Below the pieces are notes generated by a model. The model was not told the origin of the DNA and made no database searches. It saw nothing but the letters and a program-made list of their open reading frames with translations. Position numbers and translations under genes: made by a program. Shown here one piece after another: positions 34,611-42,178 of a DNA stretch of 43,236 nucleotides. The DNA is from Clostridia bacterium (lineage in GTDB: Bacteria; Bacillota; Clostridia; Oscillospirales; QAMX01): the NCBI GenBank assembly GCA_017441705.1, contig JAFRWU010000026.1:1-43236 (forward strand), read 5' to 3'. Each line of letters begins with the position of its first letter. Position 1 is the stretch's first letter.

Positions 34611-35723
34611 ATGCCCCTGTATCTGGTGAGAGAGGATATCACCCGTATGGCGTGCGACGCGATCGTCAACGCGGCGAACGAGACCCTTCTCGGCGGGGGA
34701 GGCGTGGACGGCGCGATCCACCGGGCGGCGGGCCCGGCGCTCCTGGAGGCGTGCCGCGCTCTCGGCGGATGCCGGACCGGGGAGGCGAAGATCACCCCGG
34801 GATTTGCTCTTCCCGCGAAATACGTGATCCACACGGTGGGGCCGGTGTGGAGAGGCGGCGGGGAGGGCGAACGGGAAGCGCTTGCCTCCTGCTACCGGAA
34901 TTCGCTTCTTCTGGCCGAAGAAAACGGCCTTGAAAGCGTGGCGTTTCCGCTGATTTCCTCCGGCGCCTACGGCTTCCCGAAGGAGGAGGCGCTGGAGATC
35001 GCGACGGGGACCGTGAAGGATTTCCTCCGCGATCACGAGATGAAGGTGACCGTCGTCGTCTTTGACAGGGAGAGCTTCGCCGCCGGGAGCGCACGGTTCG
35101 AAGGCCTCCGGGCCTATATCGACGACCGCTACGCCGAAGCGTACGCCGCGGAACGGCGGAGAAGGCCGGAGCAGTTCGCCGGCCTTGCCCGGAACGCGCC
35201 GCCGGCGCCTTCCATGGCTGCGGCCGCTCCCGCGGAAGGGAAAAAGCCGGGCGGCGCAAAGCTGCGGTTCCGGAAAAAGGAGAAGACGGCAAAGGCCGCG
35301 TCCGAAGGGAGCTTCGCCGACAGAGAATACGCCGCGCTTCCGCTCGAAGAGATCCCCTCGGGGCTTGCCGAGGCGGTAAAAAGCCTGGACGAAAGCTTTT
35401 CGGAGACCCTGCTGCGGAAGATCGACGAAAAGGGCATGACCGACGTGGCCTGCTACAAAAAGGCCAACGTGGACAGGAAGCTCTTTTCCAAGATCCGCTC
35501 GGACAAAGGGTACCGCCCGGGGAAAACCACCGCGCTGGCCTTCGCGGTGGCGCTGGAGCTGACGCTTCCCGAAACCGAGGACCTTCTGAGGAAAGCCGGT
35601 TTCGCCCTTTCGCCCAGCAGCATGTTCGACGTCATCATCGAATACTTCATCAAAAACGGACGTTACGACGTTTTTGAGATCAACGAAGCGCTTTTCGCCT
35701 ACGATCAGCCGATCCTCTGCTGA
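34611..35723 (+). CDS. MacroD-type macrodomain fused to a helical C-terminal domain
   Basis: 370 residues. Residues 1-170 form a MacroD-type macrodomain: DAIVNAAN (16-23), [14 protein letters not shown] (28-41, with the active-site Asp of MacroD enzymes) and [10 protein letters not shown]. Such domains remove mono-ADP-ribose from proteins and deacetylate O-acetyl-ADP-ribose. After a Pro/Ala/Lys linker (about 185-240), residues 245-370 form an alpha-helical domain ([60 protein letters not shown]) that looks like an XRE-type HTH plus tail. I recall this C-terminal module on several clostridial signalling proteins. A role in ADP-ribose signalling, stress or defence is plausible. Confidence 0.88.
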   Translation: MPLYLVREDITRMACDAIVNAANETLLGGGGVDGAIHRAAGPALLEACRALGGCRTGEAKITPGFALPAKYVIHTVGPVWRGGGEGEREALASCYRNSLLLAEENGLESVAFPLISSGAYGFPKEEALEIATGTVKDFLRDHEMKVTVVVFDRESFAAGSARFEGLRAYIDDRYAEAYAAERRRRPEQFAGLARNAPPAPSMAAAAPAEGKKPGGAKLRFRKKEKTAKAASEGSFADREYAALPLEEIPSGLAEAVKSLDESFSETLLRKIDEKGMTDVACYKKANVDRKLFSKIRSDKGYRPGKTTALAFAVALELTLPETEDLLRKAGFALSPSSMFDVIIEYFIKNGRYDVFEINEALFAYDQPILC

Positions 35724-35761
35724 CCGCCCGGGAAGGACCGCGGCGGCCGCCGCCCGGATCC

Positions 35762-35793
35762 GAAACGCCTCCGCGCCAAAACGGAGGCGTTTC
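35762..35793. terminator. Hairpin terminator after the macrodomain gene
   Basis: Perfect 12-bp stem GAAACGCCTCCG with an eight-base loop; only a short T3 ends the stem, so termination may be partial. Confidence 0.65.
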
Positions 35794-35888
35794 CCGCTTC
35801 CGAAGGACGCGGAGAAGGCCGGGAAAAATGCACACTTTTTCCCGGCGGGAAACGGGAAAGTTTACCCATTCCGCATAGCCTCATCCGG

Positions 35889-35917
35889 TTGACAAATTCC
35901 GCCTCTCTTGGTATAAT
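35889..35917 (+). promoter_or_regulatory. Promoter of the purine operon
   Basis: Exact TTGACA, 17-bp spacer, exact TATAAT. Transcription should begin near 35924, leaving a leader of nearly 500 nt before purE. Confidence 0.9.
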
Positions 35918-35936
35918 GAAATTACATTCTTTAAGG

Positions 35937-36050
35937 CGATACGGCGATATCGGCAAGATTGCGAAAGGCGCTATGTCAAACGGAAAAGCCTCCGGCTGAT
36001 CCGTACCGGTTCCGGTCTTGCCGCAAAGAGAAGGCAAGGCTTTTCTTTTT
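35937..36050 (+). promoter_or_regulatory. Putative riboswitch-like antiterminator/terminator element
   Basis: CGGCAAGA (35951-35958) pairs perfectly with TCTTGCCG (36016-36023), enclosing a hairpin with ACGGA/TCCGT and AGCC/GGCT stems (35980-36004) separated by an AA/GA internal loop. The 3' arm overlaps the 5' arm of a second hairpin, GTCTTGCC/GGCAAGGC (36015-36022 with 36033-36040), that ends in TTTTCTTTTT, a canonical terminator. The two are mutually exclusive, so stabilising the first would switch the operon on. I looked for purine, PRPP/ykkC, THF, glycine, SAM, TPP, cobalamin, fluoride and T-box consensus elements and recognise none. Confidence 0.6.
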
Positions 36051-36070
36051 CGGAGAAGGGAGAGATTTTC

Positions 36071-36190
36071 ATGAAACGCCCCGCGCGCGCTTCGATGGAA
36101 AGAAACCCGTCCGGACCCTCTCTGGCCCCGGGCCTCGCTTCTCTGTATCGCTTCCCGGAAAGAGCCGATCCCGGCCGGACGCGTGCGTAA
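36071..36190 (+). CDS. Possible 39-residue leader peptide in the purE leader
   Basis: A short frame beginning MKRPARASMERN and ending RTRA, preceded by a strong GGAGAAGGGAGAG ribosome site. It lies between the terminator element and the ZTP aptamer. It is rich in Arg, Pro and Ser with no recognised domain, and could be a regulatory uORF or simply chance. A CGTGC-GTAA-GCACG hairpin spans its stop codon. Confidence 0.3.
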   Translation: MKRPARASMERNPSGPSLAPGLASLYRFPERADPGRTRA

Positions 36191-36282
36191 GCACGTCTGT
36201 ACCAGGCGCGGGGTCTTCTGCTTTTCATAAGGACCGCATCGGACCCCGGCCGGTTACGCGGACGCAGACAAGTGAATGAAAA

Positions 36283-36401
36283 TCCCCCTGTTACTGACGG
36301 AATCATCGTGGAGCACCACGGAGGAGCCGGGGGAGGAAAACCGCCGACCGTCTGGGCACATGCGAGCTTTGAAGAAGCGCGCGTGTGCTCATACCCATTT
36401 T
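36283..36401 (+). promoter_or_regulatory. ZTP riboswitch (pfl motif) upstream of purE
   Basis: The aptamer features are visible in order: P1 TCCCCC/GGGGGA (36283-36288 with 36329-36334), junction TGTTACTGACGG, P2 CGTGG-AGCA-CCACG (36307-36320), GAGGAGC, then CCGACCG-TCTGGGCA (344-358 of the 36 kb block), the conserved pfl 3' domain. Downstream, GCACATGCG (36356-36364) can pair with CGCGTGTGC (36380-36388), consuming the last bases of the aptamer, and TGGG can pair with CCCA just before TTTT. ZTP/ZMP binding would block this and allow purE expression. These RNAs sense accumulation of the AICAR nucleotide when formyl-folate is short, matching the purine genes controlled. Confidence 0.82.
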
Positions 36402-36416
36402 CAGGAGGTACTCTGT

Positions 36417-36905
36417 ATGAAGAAAGTCGGAATCGTGATGGGAAGCGACAGCGATCTTCCCATCGTCAAAAAGGCGACCGATCAGCTCGCCGCCCTGGAG
36501 ATCCCCTTCGAGGCGCACGTCTATTCGGCGCACCGCACGCCGGAAGAGGCCCGCGATTTCGCCCGCTCTGCCCGGGAAAAGGGCTTCGGCGTGATCATCG
36601 CCGCGGCGGGCATGGCCGCACATCTGGCCGGCGCCATCGCCGCGAACACCACCCTCCCGGTGATCGGGATCCCCTGCGCCTCGAAGCATTTCGACGGGAT
36701 GGACGCGCTTTTGTCCACCGTGGAGATGCCCACGGGCATCCCCGTGGCCACCGTGGCCGTGGACGGCGGAGCCAACGCCGCGCTGCTCGCCGCCGAGATC
36801 CTCGCGGTCTCCGACGGAGCCCTTGCGGAAAAGCTCGCCGCCAAGAGAAGGGACGACGCCGGAAAAGTCCTGGAAAAGGACCGCGGCATCGCCGAAAGGC
36901 TCTGA
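36417..36905 (+). CDS. purE: N5-carboxyaminoimidazole ribonucleotide mutase
   Basis: Catalyses the carboxyl shift to CAIR in de novo purine synthesis. 162 residues, standard for class I Pur[17 protein letters not shown] (phosphate site), [14 protein letters not shown] with the catalytic His, [17 protein letters not shown] and [13 protein letters not shown] are family blocks. The start has AGGAGG nine bases upstream and directly follows the ZTP element. No purK is seen in the visible operon. It is the first gene of an eight-gene purine operon. Confidence 0.96.
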   Translation: MKKVGIVMGSDSDLPIVKKATDQLAALEIPFEAHVYSAHRTPEEARDFARSAREKGFGVIIAAAGMAAHLAGAIAANTTLPVIGIPCASKHFDGMDALLSTVEMPTGIPVATVAVDGGANAALLAAEILAVSDGALAEKLAAKRRDDAGKVLEKDRGIAERL

Positions 36906-36967
36906 TCCCCGCCAATCCATCTGTATTCCAATCCGTTTTTACCGGATATAAAAAGGAGAAAATCAAC

Positions 36968-37657
36968 ATGGAAAAGAAGCTTGTGTACACCGGAAAGACC
37001 AAAGACGTATTCGCACTGGACAACGGGCATTATCTTCTGAAGTTCAAGGACGACTGCACCGGCGCGGACGGCGTTTTCGATCCGGGCATGAACACCGTCG
37101 GCCTGACCATCGAGGGCGTGGGCGACGTGAATCTCAGGATGTCCATTTATTTCTTTGACAAGATCAACGCCGCAGGCATCAAGACCCATTACGTTTCGGC
37201 GAACCTCGGGGACACCACCATGGAGGTCCTTCCCGCGAAGGTCTTCGGTCACGGACTCGAGGTCATCTGCCGCTACAAGGCGGTGGGCAGCTTCTTCCGC
37301 CGCTACGGCGAATACATCGAAGAGGGCGCTGATCTGCCCGCTTACGTGGAAACCACCTTCAAGAACGACGCCAAGGGCGATCCGCTGGTCACGAAGGACG
37401 GCCTCGTCGCTCTGGGGATCATGACCGGCGAACAGTATGAAGACATCAAGAGGATGACCCGGGACATCACCGCCATCGTCGCCGAAGATCTCAAGGCGAA
37501 GGGACTGGATCTCTACGACATCAAATTCGAATTCGGCTACGACGCCGACGGAAAAGTCATGCTGATCGACGAGATCGCGTCCGGCAACATGCGCGTCTAC
37601 AAGGACGGAGAGTATATCGAACCGATGACTCTTTCCAAGCTGTTCTTCGCCGAATGA
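36968..37657 (+). CDS. purC: Phosphoribosylaminoimidazole-succinocarboxamide synthase
   Basis: Joins CAIR and aspartate using ATP to give SAICAR. 229 residues, typical of bacterial Pur[27 protein letters not shown] opens the ATP-grasp-like fold, [18 protein letters not shown] is the signature region, and [26 protein letters not shown] ends the active site. It has a variant N-terminus (YTGKTKDVF for YEGKAKxVY). RBS AAAAAGGAGAAAA; 62 bases after purE. Confidence 0.95.
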   Translation: MEKKLVYTGKTKDVFALDNGHYLLKFKDDCTGADGVFDPGMNTVGLTIEGVGDVNLRMSIYFFDKINAAGIKTHYVSANLGDTTMEVLPAKVFGHGLEVICRYKAVGSFFRRYGEYIEEGADLPAYVETTFKNDAKGDPLVTKDGLVALGIMTGEQYEDIKRMTRDITAIVAEDLKAKGLDLYDIKFEFGYDADGKVMLIDEIASGNMRVYKDGEYIEPMTLSKLFFAE

Positions 37658-37721
37658 CAAACGTGCCGGAGGGGCTCCGGCGATACTCTGCAAAAGAAGA
37701 GAAGTAAGGGAAATATAGGAT

Positions 37722-39146
37722 ATGGGCGGCTTTTTTGGCATCACCTCGAAAAAGGACTGTCTCCTGGACGTCTTTTTCGGCACCGACTACCACTCCCATC
37801 TGGGCACGAAGCGCGGCGGACTCGCCGCCTACGACCCGGAGATCGGCCTGCAGCGCAGGATCCACAGCATCGAAAACGCTCCCTTCCGCACCAAGTTCGA
37901 AGGGATCTTTTCGGAGATGCGGGGGACGAGCGCCATCGGCTGCATCAGCGACACCGATCCGCAGCCGATGCTGATGCGTTCCCATCTGGGGACCTACGCC
38001 ATCTGCACCGTCGGGATGATTCTGAACGCCGACGAGCTGGCGGACGAGTATTTCCGGGAAACCGGCGGACACTTCGACGCCATGACCGGCGGCCGGGTCA
38101 ACACCACCGAGCTGGCAGCCGCGATCATCGACCGGAAGCCGACCTTCGCGGAGGGGATCCGGTACGCCGCGGAACGGATCCGGGGCACCGCCTCGATCCT
38201 GATCCTCAAGGAGGACGGCTCTCTGATCGCCGCGCGCGACAAGCTCGGACGGCTTCCGGTGCAGATCGGGAAGAACGGGGACGGGTATGCGGTTTCCTTT
38301 GAATCCTTCGCGCTGGAAAAACTCGGCTACGAGCCCGAGCGGGAGCTCGGTCCGGGCGAAATCGTGCAGATCGATCCCGACGGGATCCGGGTCCTGGTCC
38401 CCCCGGGAAAGAAAAAGCGCATCTGTGCGTTCCTCTGGAGCTATTACGGCTATCCCACCTCCACTTACGAGGGCGTCAACGTGGAGATCATGCGCTACCG
38501 CAACGGACGAAAGCTCGCCGAAAAAGACATCGCCTCGGGCCTGGTCGACGAGATCGATTACGTGGGCGGCGTGCCCGATTCGGGAACGCCGCACGCCATC
38601 GGCTACGCCAACAGAACGGGCCTGCCCTTCGCCCGCGCCTTCATCAAATACACGCCCACCTGGGCCAGAAGCTTTATGCCCGCCGACCAGACCGACCGCG
38701 ACAAGATCGCGAAGATGAAGCAGATCCCGGTCACCGAGCTGATCCGCGGCAAGGATCTTCTCTTCGTGGACGACTCCATTGTCCGGGGCACTCAACTCAG
38801 GGAAACGGTGGATTTCCTCTATGAAAACGGCGCGAAAGCGGTCCATATGCGTTCCGCCTGCCCGCCGATCATGTACGGATGCAAATTCCTGAATTTTTCC
38901 CGCGCCACCAGCGACATGGAGCTGATCGCCCGCCGGATGATCGTGGAGCTGGAAGGGGAGGAAGGCCTTTCCCATCTGGAGGAATACTCCGACGGCGAAA
39001 CCGAAAGAGGCAAAAACCTCCGGAAGGCCATCGCGGAGAAATTCCACTTCGCTTCTCTGGAATTCCAGTCGCTGGAGGGCGTGATCGAAGCCATCGGACT
39101 GGATCCCTCGGAGCTTTGCACCTACTGCTGGAACGGAAAGGAATAA
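37722..39146 (+). CDS. purF: Amidophosphoribosyltransferase lacking the glutaminase cysteine
   Basis: Expected to make phosphoribosylamine from PRPP. 474 residues. The phosphoribosyltransferase half is intact, with PRPP loop [14 protein letters not shown] (347-360). Cys235, Cys387, Cys466 and Cys469 sit where Bacillus-type PurF holds its 4Fe-4S cluster. The N-terminal Ntn-hydrolase half is altered: it begins MGGFFGIT where active enzymes have Cys after the initiator Met or propeptide. The usual RYST and HNG blocks are replaced (IGCISD, CTVGMI), so glutaminase activity is doubtful. I recall similar MGGFFG-type proteins in other Clostridia, suggesting a stable variant that uses free ammonia or a partner. 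Operon position supports a real purine role. Confidence 0.88.
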   Translation: MGGFFGITSKKDCLLDVFFGTDYHSHLGTKRGGLAAYDPEIGLQRRIHSIENAPFRTKFEGIFSEMRGTSAIGCISDTDPQPMLMRSHLGTYAICTVGMILNADELADEYFRETGGHFDAMTGGRVNTTELAAAIIDRKPTFAEGIRYAAERIRGTASILILKEDGSLIAARDKLGRLPVQIGKNGDGYAVSFESFALEKLGYEPERELGPGEIVQIDPDGIRVLVPPGKKKRICAFLWSYYGYPTSTYEGVNVEIMRYRNGRKLAEKDIASGLVDEIDYVGGVPDSGTPHAIGYANRTGLPFARAFIKYTPTWARSFMPADQTDRDKIAKMKQIPVTELIRGKDLLFVDDSIVRGTQLRETVDFLYENGAKAVHMRSACPPIMYGCKFLNFSRATSDMELIARRMIVELEGEEGLSHLEEYSDGETERGKNLRKAIAEKFHFASLEFQSLEGVIEAIGLDPSELCTYCWNGKE

Positions 39147-39151
39147 AAAAG

Positions 39152-40198
39152 ATGAATAACGCCTCGCATTCCGAAGCCTACGCCGCGGCGGGCGTAGATA
39201 TCACCGCCGGGTACAAGGCGGTGGAGATGATGAAAAAGCACGTGGCACGCACCGTGATCCCCGGCGTTTATTCCGACGTGGGCGGCTTTGGCGGCCTTTT
39301 CAAGCCGGATCTTTCGGAAACGCCCCATCCGGTGCTGGTTTCCGGCACCGACGGCGTCGGCACCAAGCTGAAGCTCGCCTTCCTTCTGGACAAGCACGAC
39401 ACCGTCGGCATCGACTGTGTCGCCATGTGCGTAAACGACGTGGTGTGCGTCGGCGCGAAGCCTCTCTTTTTCCTGGATTATATCGCCTGCGGCAGGAACA
39501 AACCGGAACGCATCGCCGACGTCGTCGCGGGCGTGGCGGAGGGCTGCGTGCAGGCCGGATGCGCCCTGATCGGCGGCGAGACCGCCGAGCATCCCGGCAT
39601 GATGCCGGAGGACGAATACGATCTCGCGGGCTACTGCACCGGGATCGTCGACAGAGACAGGATCCTCGACAAGAATACCGTCCGCGCGGGGGACGCGGTG
39701 ATCGCGCTCGCCTCCAGCGGCGTCCATTCCAACGGCTTTTCGCTGGTGAGAAAGGTCTTCGACGTGGAAAGAGCCGATCTTGCCTCTCCGGTGGGGGAGC
39801 TGGGCGGAAAAGGCCTCGGAGAAACCCTCCTGACGCCGACCCGGATCTACGTGAAGCCGATCCTCGCGCTTCTCGAAAAAACGCACGTGCGCGGCATTTC
39901 CCACATCACCGGCGGCGGCTTCTATGAAAACATCCCGCGTTCGATCCCCGAAGGCTTCGCGGCCGTGATCCGGAAGGAGGACGTGCGTATCCTCCCGATT
40001 TTCGATCTGATCCGGAAGACCGGCGGGATCTCCGAACGGGATATGTTCAATACCTTCAACATGGGCGTCGGCATGACGGTCACCGTCCCGGCCGACGAGG
40101 CCGACGAAGCGGTCCGCATTCTCAGGACCGCGGGGGAGGACGCCTATTTCATCGGCGAGATCGTCCGGTCGGACGAAGAAAGGATCCGGATATGCTGA
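39152..40198 (+). CDS. purM: Phosphoribosylformylglycinamidine cyclo-ligase (AIR synthetase)
   Basis: Closes FGAM to AIR with ATP. 348 residues, normal length. AAAGVDITAGYKAVEMMKKHV, LVSGTDGVGTKLKLAF, IDCVAMCVNDVVCVGAKPLFFLDYIA, GCALIGGETAEHPGM, SSGVHSNGFSLVR and HITGGGFYENIPR cover the whole family pattern. Its ATG lies five bases after the purF stop; a longer in-frame extension into purF is rejected. Its stop overlaps the start of the channel gene (ATGCTGA). Confidence 0.97.
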   Translation: MNNASHSEAYAAAGVDITAGYKAVEMMKKHVARTVIPGVYSDVGGFGGLFKPDLSETPHPVLVSGTDGVGTKLKLAFLLDKHDTVGIDCVAMCVNDVVCVGAKPLFFLDYIACGRNKPERIADVVAGVAEGCVQAGCALIGGETAEHPGMMPEDEYDLAGYCTGIVDRDRILDKNTVRAGDAVIALASSGVHSNGFSLVRKVFDVERADLASPVGELGGKGLGETLLTPTRIYVKPILALLEKTHVRGISHITGGGFYENIPRSIPEGFAAVIRKEDVRILPIFDLIRKTGGISERDMFNTFNMGVGMTVTVPADEADEAVRILRTAGEDAYFIGEIVRSDEERIRIC

Positions 40199-40803
40199 AA
40201 AAGATGGTGTCCGGCTTCGAAGCCGGCATCCTGATCGCCATCGGCGGCGCAGTGTATCTTGCGGTGGAGGAAAAGATCTGGGCGGCGGTGCTTTTTTCAG
40301 TGGCGCTTCTCATGATCTCGGTGAAGGGGTACGCGCTTTTCACCGGCCGGGTGGGCTTCCTCCCCGAAAAGCACGGCAAAGAGGAATGGTCGGGGCTGCT
40401 TCTCGGCCTTCTCGGGAATACTCTGGCGACCCTTCTCGCAGGGCTTGCGATCCGCTATGCGGTCCCGGCCTCGGCCAAGGCCGCCGAAGCGCTCTGGGAA
40501 GGCAAGATGACCCAGGCGCTTCCCCAGACCCTGATCCGCGCCTTTTTCTGCGGGATCCTGATGTATCTCGCGGTGAGCACCTACCGGGACAAAAAGAGCT
40601 TTATCGGGATCCTCTTCTGCATCCCCGTCTTTATCCTTGCCGGGTTCGAGCATTCCGTCGCCGATATGTTCTACGCGTCGGCGGCCGCCGCCTTTGATAT
40701 TCCCGCCCTGCTCTTCCTTCTGGTCGTGGTGGCCGGGAACGCTCTGGGCGGGGTGACCCTGCCGCTCCTCGGCATGATCGGAAAGGAGAAAAAAGATGCC
40801 TGA
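40192..40803 (+). CDS. Formate/nitrite transporter (FNT/FocA)-like channel
   Basis: A 203-residue membrane protein with about six hydrophobic segments. GFEAGILIAIGGAVYL, GYALFTGRVGF (equivalent to the FNT L-x-T/GxxxF loop), LLGNTLATLLAGL, AFFCGILMYLAVSTYRDK and FILAGFEHSVADMFY (the family's GFEHxVANM block) match FNT proteins, although it is shorter than the usual 250-280. It overlaps purM and purN on both sides, so it is translationally coupled to purine enzymes. Formate uptake would feed 10-formyl-tetrahydrofolate for PurN and the AICAR transformylase (inference). Confidence 0.85.
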   Translation: MLKKMVSGFEAGILIAIGGAVYLAVEEKIWAAVLFSVALLMISVKGYALFTGRVGFLPEKHGKEEWSGLLLGLLGNTLATLLAGLAIRYAVPASAKAAEALWEGKMTQALPQTLIRAFFCGILMYLAVSTYRDKKSFIGILFCIPVFILAGFEHSVADMFYASAAAAFDIPALLFLLVVVAGNALGGVTLPLLGMIGKEKKDA

Positions 40804-41419
40804 TCCGCGGAAAGCGAGGATCGCCGTCCTGGTTTCGGGCGGCGGCACCAATCTCCAGGCGCTTCTGGACGCCGAAAAAAGAGGGGAGATCCCCCACGGA
40901 GAGATCGTTCTGGTGGTTTCCGGCAATCCGGCGGCCTACGCGCTGGAACGGGCGAAGGCGGCGGGCGTGAAATCCGCGGCCTTCTCCAAAAAGCAGCTCG
41001 GCGGCCAGGAAGCCTTTGAACGGGCGATCCTTGCGGCGCTGGAGGAGGAGAAGATCGATCTGGTCATCCTCGCGGGATTCCTCTCGATCCTCAGCGCCGA
41101 TTTTACAAAACGCTATGAAAGGCGCATGCTCAACGTGCATCCCTCGCTGATCCCCGCTTTTTCGGGAGAGGGCTTTTACGGACTCCGCGTTCACGAGGCG
41201 GCTCTCGCCCGCGGCGTGAAGGTCACGGGCGCGACGGTGCATTTCGTCAACGAGATCCCCGACGGAGGGGAGATCATCCTGCAGAAAGCCGTGGCGGTGG
41301 AGGAGGGGGATACCCCCGAGATCCTGCAGAAGCGCGTCATGCGGGAGGCCGAATGGAAGCTTCTGCCCCGGGCGGCGGAGCTGGTTTCAGCGGAAATCGT
41401 CAATCGTAAAATCAGATAA
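40796..41419 (+). CDS. purN: Phosphoribosylglycinamide formyltransferase
   Basis: Transfers formyl from 10-formyl-THF to GAR. 207 residues. IAVLVSGGGTNLQALLDA, VILAGFLSILS, MLNVHPSLIPAFSGEGFYG with the catalytic Asn-x-His, GATVHFVNEIPDGGEIILQKAV with the catalytic Asp are present. It overlaps the channel gene by eight bases and has GGAAAGGAGAAAA as ribosome site. Confidence 0.96.
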   Translation: MPDPRKARIAVLVSGGGTNLQALLDAEKRGEIPHGEIVLVVSGNPAAYALERAKAAGVKSAAFSKKQLGGQEAFERAILAALEEEKIDLVILAGFLSILSADFTKRYERRMLNVHPSLIPAFSGEGFYGLRVHEAALARGVKVTGATVHFVNEIPDGGEIILQKAVAVEEGDTPEILQKRVMREAEWKLLPRAAELVSAEIVNRKIR

Positions 41420-41446
41420 AGAAAACCGGGAAAGGAAAGAAAGAGA

Positions 41447-42166
41447 ATGGATATCTACAAGATCGCGTCGCTGGAAGAGCGGCTGAAGGGCAATCCCTAC
41501 GTCGGCCGCGGCATCGTCGTCGGCAAGAGCGAAGACGGTAAAAAGGCGGCCGCCGCCTATTTCATCATGGGCAGAAGCGCCAACAGCCGCAACCGCGTCT
41601 TCACCGAAAGGGACGGGAACGTCTTCACCGAACCCTTCGACGCCTCGAAGGTCGTGGATCCCAGCCTGATCATCTACCGGGCGATCGGTTCTTATGAAAA
41701 CCGTCTGGCGGTCACCAACGGCAACCAGACCGACACGATCCTGGAAGGACTCGCCGCGGGCAGGAGCTTCGCCGAAGCCCTGACTTCCCGGGAATTCGAG
41801 CCCGACGCTCCCAACTTCACCCCGCGCATCAGCGCTCTGCTCTCCTTCGACGGGGGAGACTTCACCTATGAGATGTCGATCCTCAAGAGCGTCGACGCCG
41901 AAGGGACCGGCTGCGCCCGATTCACCTTCGCCTATCCCGCCAAGGCCGGCCTCGGCCACTTCCTCCACACCTACGTCACCGACGGGAATCCCATTCCCAC
42001 CTTCCAGGGCGAACCGGAACGGGTGCGGATCCCGGACGATATCGATACTCTGACGCGTGAGATCTGGGATAATCTCGACGAAGCCAACAGGATCTCCCTT
42101 TACGTGAGATACGCGGACCTGGAAACCGGAAAATGCGAAAACCGGCTTGTGAACAAAAATCAGTGA
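41447..42166 (+). CDS. purO: IMP cyclohydrolase, PurO-type
   Basis: Closes FAICAR to IMP, the last step of the pathway. 239 residues, matching the PF07826 family first known from archaea. NPYVGRGIVVGKSEDGKKAAAAYFIMGRSANSRNRVF, YENRLAVTNGNQTDTI, DAPNFTPRISALL and AKAGLGHFLHTYVTDGNPIPTF are recognisable blocks. Its presence explains why the next gene encodes only the transformylase half of PurH. RBS GGGAAAGGAAAGAAAGAGA; 27 bases after purN. Confidence 0.93.
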   Translation: MDIYKIASLEERLKGNPYVGRGIVVGKSEDGKKAAAAYFIMGRSANSRNRVFTERDGNVFTEPFDASKVVDPSLIIYRAIGSYENRLAVTNGNQTDTILEGLAAGRSFAEALTSREFEPDAPNFTPRISALLSFDGGDFTYEMSILKSVDAEGTGCARFTFAYPAKAGLGHFLHTYVTDGNPIPTFQGEPERVRIPDDIDTLTREIWDNLDEANRISLYVRYADLETGKCENRLVNKNQ

Positions 42167-42178
42167 GGAGAGTTTACG

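Noticed and set aside
35924..36060. Guanine, PRPP or T-box type leader
   Set aside because: The conserved purine-riboswitch junction bases, the ykkC core and the T-box TGGNACC sequence could not be found, so no known name is assigned.
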